Shown here piece by piece: positions 6,662 through 8,953 of a stretch of 8,953 nt of DNA; the stretch's first letter is position 1, and each line of letters opens with the position of its first letter. The notes below the pieces were generated by a model. That model worked only from the letters and a program-made list of their open reading frames with translations, was not told the origin of the DNA and searched no databases. The translations under genes were made by a program, and so were the position numbers. Origin of the DNA: Spirochaetales bacterium (GTDB lineage Bacteria > Spirochaetota > Spirochaetia > Treponematales > UBA12059); NCBI GenBank assembly GCA_004525355.1, contig SPCK01000063.1, positions 1 to 8,953 of the forward strand, read 5' to 3'.

Positions 6662-8466
6662 GCTCGATACTCCTGGTGCCTTCGGTCAAGAAGGGAAACG
6701 GCTCCGGTCACCTGTCCCGTTGCTTCGATCTTGCAAGACGGTTGGGAGCCCGCGCAGCCATATTCCTGCCCGAACGGCCGGTCTCAGGCGACCGGGGCGC
6801 GGCGGAAATCGGCCTTGCCTACCATTACGACCTCGGGACGCTCAGGATCGTGACGGAGGTGGCTGGAGAGCGCTTCGGCCTGATCATTTTGGACAAACGC
6901 GAAAGCACGGCGGAAGACTATCGCTCCTGGGCGAACTACGGGACCGTCGTCGCACTAGACGAAGGGGGCCAGGCACGCGTCTGCGCGGACTATCTGATCG
7001 ACATACTCCCACGAACGACGAGGATGAGTTACGGGAACCGGATCGCGGCGCAGGCGGGTAACATCGCGTCGCTTGGCTTTCTATCGCTGCCGGCAAGGCG
7101 CCGCAAACCGCCGACCATGGCGAGAAAGGTTCTCGTCTGCTTTGGCGGCGAGGACCCCGCGGGCCTGACCGAACGCTTTCTGGAAATCGCGGTCGATCAT
7201 GGGCGCCTGCCCGCGCACTCTGTCACCGTGGTAAGCGGAGCCCTATCGGCCACGGGAGCGCCGCGCGCGAGGCCCGGGCTCACGATGCTCGGCCCCGTGC
7301 AGGATCTGAAAGAAAAACTGGCCGACTATGACCTCGTCGTCACGCAGTTCGGGTTGACAGCCTTCGAGGCAGCCTGGGCAGGTTGTGCGGTTCTCCTGCT
7401 GAATCCATCGCCCACGCACGAGGCTCTGTCGCGCAAGGCTGGCTTCATCAGCCTTGGAACGCGCACACCCTCGGCATCGGCTTTGACGGCGGCTTTGACG
7501 GATATAACCGGGCTCGCGGTTTCGGTCGGTAAAGCCGCGCCGCGGGAAGCCGAGGATCTGGCCGCCCTATTGGGAGCCATGGTTCCCCGCCACGCAGGAG
7601 CCTGCCCCGTCTGCGGAGGCCGTCGCGGGATCGCCATCCATCGGAGTCGATGCAAGACGTACAAGCGCTGTCCCGATTGTGGCATGGTGTCCATGTCCTA
7701 TTTCATCGCGCGAAAGGATCCGTATTCATCGAAGTCATACTTTTTCGATGAGTACAAGGCGCAGTACGGCAGGACATACCTTGAAGACATGCCGGCGATA
7801 CGCAGGATGGCCGCGGGTCGCCTGGATAGTATCGAAGGTTTGTTGCCTGCCGGCAGGGCGGGGGCGAGCATACTCGACGTGGGCTGTGCGTATGGACCCT
7901 TCCTTGCCGAAGCCCAGGCGCGGGAATGGAATCCCGTCGGCTCCGACTTGTCAAGTGATGCGGTGGCCTACGTGCGCACTCAACTGAAGATCCCGGCTTT
8001 CATGGCTGATTTCTCCACTCCAGGGTCCGATGGCTTCTATCCGAGGAACCTGGAGTGCCTGACCATGTGGTTCGTGATAGAGCATTTCGATGAACTGGGA
8101 CGAGTCCTGCGGAGGGCTCGTTCGTTGCTCAAGCCTGGCGGCGTTTTCGCCTTCTCTACACCATCCTGCGCCGGAATATCCGCTCGATCCCGCCCTGCCG
8201 AATTCTGGGAACGCTCGCCGGACGATCATTTTACGGTATGGGATCCGCGTCGCGTCAGGGGGATTCTCAAGCGGTACGGTTTCGAGGTACGAATACTACG
8301 CGTAACCGGGCACCATCCGGAGCGTTTTCCCGGCGTGCCGGCGAACAAGGCCTCGATTCGATATCGCATCGCCATGATTCTTTCCAGGATCATGGAACTG
8401 GGCGATACGTTTGAATGTTATGCTACGTGTTCCCCGGACAGAGAAACGAGCAAGGACCGACCATGA
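6658..8466 (+). CDS. SpsG/PseG-like GT-B protein fused to a zinc-ribbon SAM methyltransferase
   Basis: A 602-residue two-enzyme fusion. Residues 1-300 resemble SpsG/PseG, a GT-B fold group that includes the UDP-sugar hydrolase of pseudaminic acid synthesis: GNGSGHLSRC at 13-22 contains the G-x-G-H motif, whose histidine (H18) is catalytic in PseG; CFGGEDP and the later QFGLTAFEAAWAG match the nucleotide-sugar-binding half. Residues 316-342 form a zinc ribbon with C316/C319 and C338/C341 (C332 is an extra cysteine). Residues about 345-580 are a class I methyltransferase: ILDVGCAYG at 405-413 is motif I, D430 is the likely ribose-binding acid, and LKPGGVFAFSTP is a late core strand. The start is a GTG overlapping the previous stop as GTGA, with GGAA 7 bases upstream. 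The likely combined role is hydrolysis or transfer of a nucleotide sugar plus methylation of a sugar. The methyl acceptor atom is unknown. Confidence 0.87.
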   Translation: MSSILLVPSVKKGNGSGHLSRCFDLARRLGARAAIFLPERPVSGDRGAAEIGLAYHYDLGTLRIVTEVAGERFGLIILDKRESTAEDYRSWANYGTVVALDEGGQARVCADYLIDILPRTTRMSYGNRIAAQAGNIASLGFLSLPARRRKPPTMARKVLVCFGGEDPAGLTERFLEIAVDHGRLPAHSVTVVSGALSATGAPRARPGLTMLGPVQDLKEKLADYDLVVTQFGLTAFEAAWAGCAVLLLNPSPTHEALSRKAGFISLGTRTPSASALTAALTDITGLAVSVGKAAPREAEDLAALLGAMVPRHAGACPVCGGRRGIAIHRSRCKTYKRCPDCGMVSMSYFIARKDPYSSKSYFFDEYKAQYGRTYLEDMPAIRRMAAGRLDSIEGLLPAGRAGASILDVGCAYGPFLAEAQAREWNPVGSDLSSDAVAYVRTQLKIPAFMADFSTPGSDGFYPRNLECLTMWFVIEHFDELGRVLRRARSLLKPGGVFAFSTPSCAGISARSRPAEFWERSPDDHFTVWDPRRVRGILKRYGFEVRILRVTGHHPERFPGVPANKASIRYRIAMILSRIMELGDTFECYATCSPDRETSKDRP

Positions 8467-8953
8467 AAACGATATTCATTCTGGGCGCCGGAGTGATGCA
8501 GGGACCGGCTATCCGGGCAGCCAGGGAAAAGGGTTACCGGGTCGTCGTCGCGGACGCTGATCCCATGGCTGCACACGCGACCGATGCCGATGAATTCCTT
8601 GCCATCGACCTCAAGGACAGGGACGGCCTGCTCCAGGCGGCCCGGAACATCCCTGGTCTGGTCGGAGTTTTTACCGCGGGCACGGATTTTTCGACCTCGG
8701 TGGCCTGGGTCGCCAGTTCGCTTGATTTACCCGGCATTCCTTATGAAGTTGCCATGGATGCTTCCGACAAAGCCCGGATGCGATGCAGATTGGCGGCTGC
8801 CGGCGTACCCGTGCCCCATTTCGTCGCGGGAGCGCGGGGTGAGGATTGTGTCGCGCTTGCGGCATCCCTCTCGCCGGGGGGCGCTCCCTTCCCTTTGGTC
8901 GTCAAGCCGGTGGACAACATGGGCGCGCGCGGCTGCAGGATGGCCAGGAACGA
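8463..8953 (+). CDS. ATP-grasp domain ligase, C-terminus cut by window edge
   Basis: The first 163 residues are present. An N-terminal Rossmann-like pre-ATP-grasp domain (GAGVMQGPAIRAA at 8-20, then VVVADADP) resembles those of PurK and carbamoyl-phosphate synthase relatives. It is followed by GVFTAGTDFS, LPGIPYE, an SDKARMR segment and GVPVPHF, and then the start of the ATP-binding region VVKPVDNMGARG, with K148 as the expected ATP-contacting lysine. ATP-grasp enzymes join a carboxylate to an amine or similar nucleophile through an acyl-phosphate, so this one may attach an amino acid or acyl group to the sugar handled by the operon. The start ATG overlaps the previous stop as ATGA and has AAGGA 6 bases upstream (8452-8456). 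The catalytic Mg-binding residues would lie beyond the window, so activity and substrate cannot be judged. Confidence 0.88.
   Translation, partial: MKTIFILGAGVMQGPAIRAAREKGYRVVVADADPMAAHATDADEFLAIDLKDRDGLLQAARNIPGLVGVFTAGTDFSTSVAWVASSLDLPGIPYEVAMDASDKARMRCRLAAAGVPVPHFVAGARGEDCVALAASLSPGGAPFPLVVKPVDNMGARGCRMARN

Noticed and set aside
7479..7502. Two tandem 12-base copies (GGCTTTGACGG plus one variable base) in the SpsG-methyltransferase fusion gene
   Set aside because: They simply encode a repeated A-L-T in a linker-like stretch; a small local duplication without evident function.

Overview
The window shows a GC-rich bacterial chromosome segment with two divergent transcription units that share a short AT-richer intergenic region. 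The left third (positions 1-3290, minus strand) is one long open frame for an adenosylcobalamin-dependent (class II) ribonucleotide reductase, NrdJ. It is cut by the left window edge, so its C-terminal tail is missing. The right part (3506-8953, plus strand) is a tightly packed operon of five genes. Each gene overlaps the next (26, 4, 4 and 4 bases), and the last one is cut by the right edge.

The five genes are, in order: a radical SAM/SPASM protein with an N-terminal nucleotidyltransferase-like domain; a GT-A type glycosyltransferase-like protein; an SpsF-family cytidylyltransferase-like protein; a fusion of an SpsG/PseG-like GT-B domain with a zinc-ribbon SAM methyltransferase; and an ATP-grasp ligase. 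SpsF/SpsG-type proteins belong to surface-polysaccharide and nonulosonic-acid-like sugar pathways. The likely overall job is therefore to make, tailor and transfer an unusual nucleotide-activated sugar onto a surface or flagellar acceptor. The sugar itself cannot be read from the sequence.

The organism is probably a spirochaete. The main hint is the first operon gene, whose layout (degenerate nucleotidyltransferase-like N-terminus, CxxxCxxC radical SAM core, short SPASM-type C-terminus) resembles what I recall as the 'spiro-SPASM' family. This is recognition from memory, not a search result.

The 215-base intergenic region (3291-3505) holds the nrdJ ribosome-binding site, a plausible sigma70 promoter for the operon and several inverted repeats that could be operator sites. 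I see no rRNA, tRNA, CRISPR array, insertion sequence or clear terminator. The most promising material for new biology is the operon as a whole, especially the radical SAM fusion and the SpsG-methyltransferase fusion.
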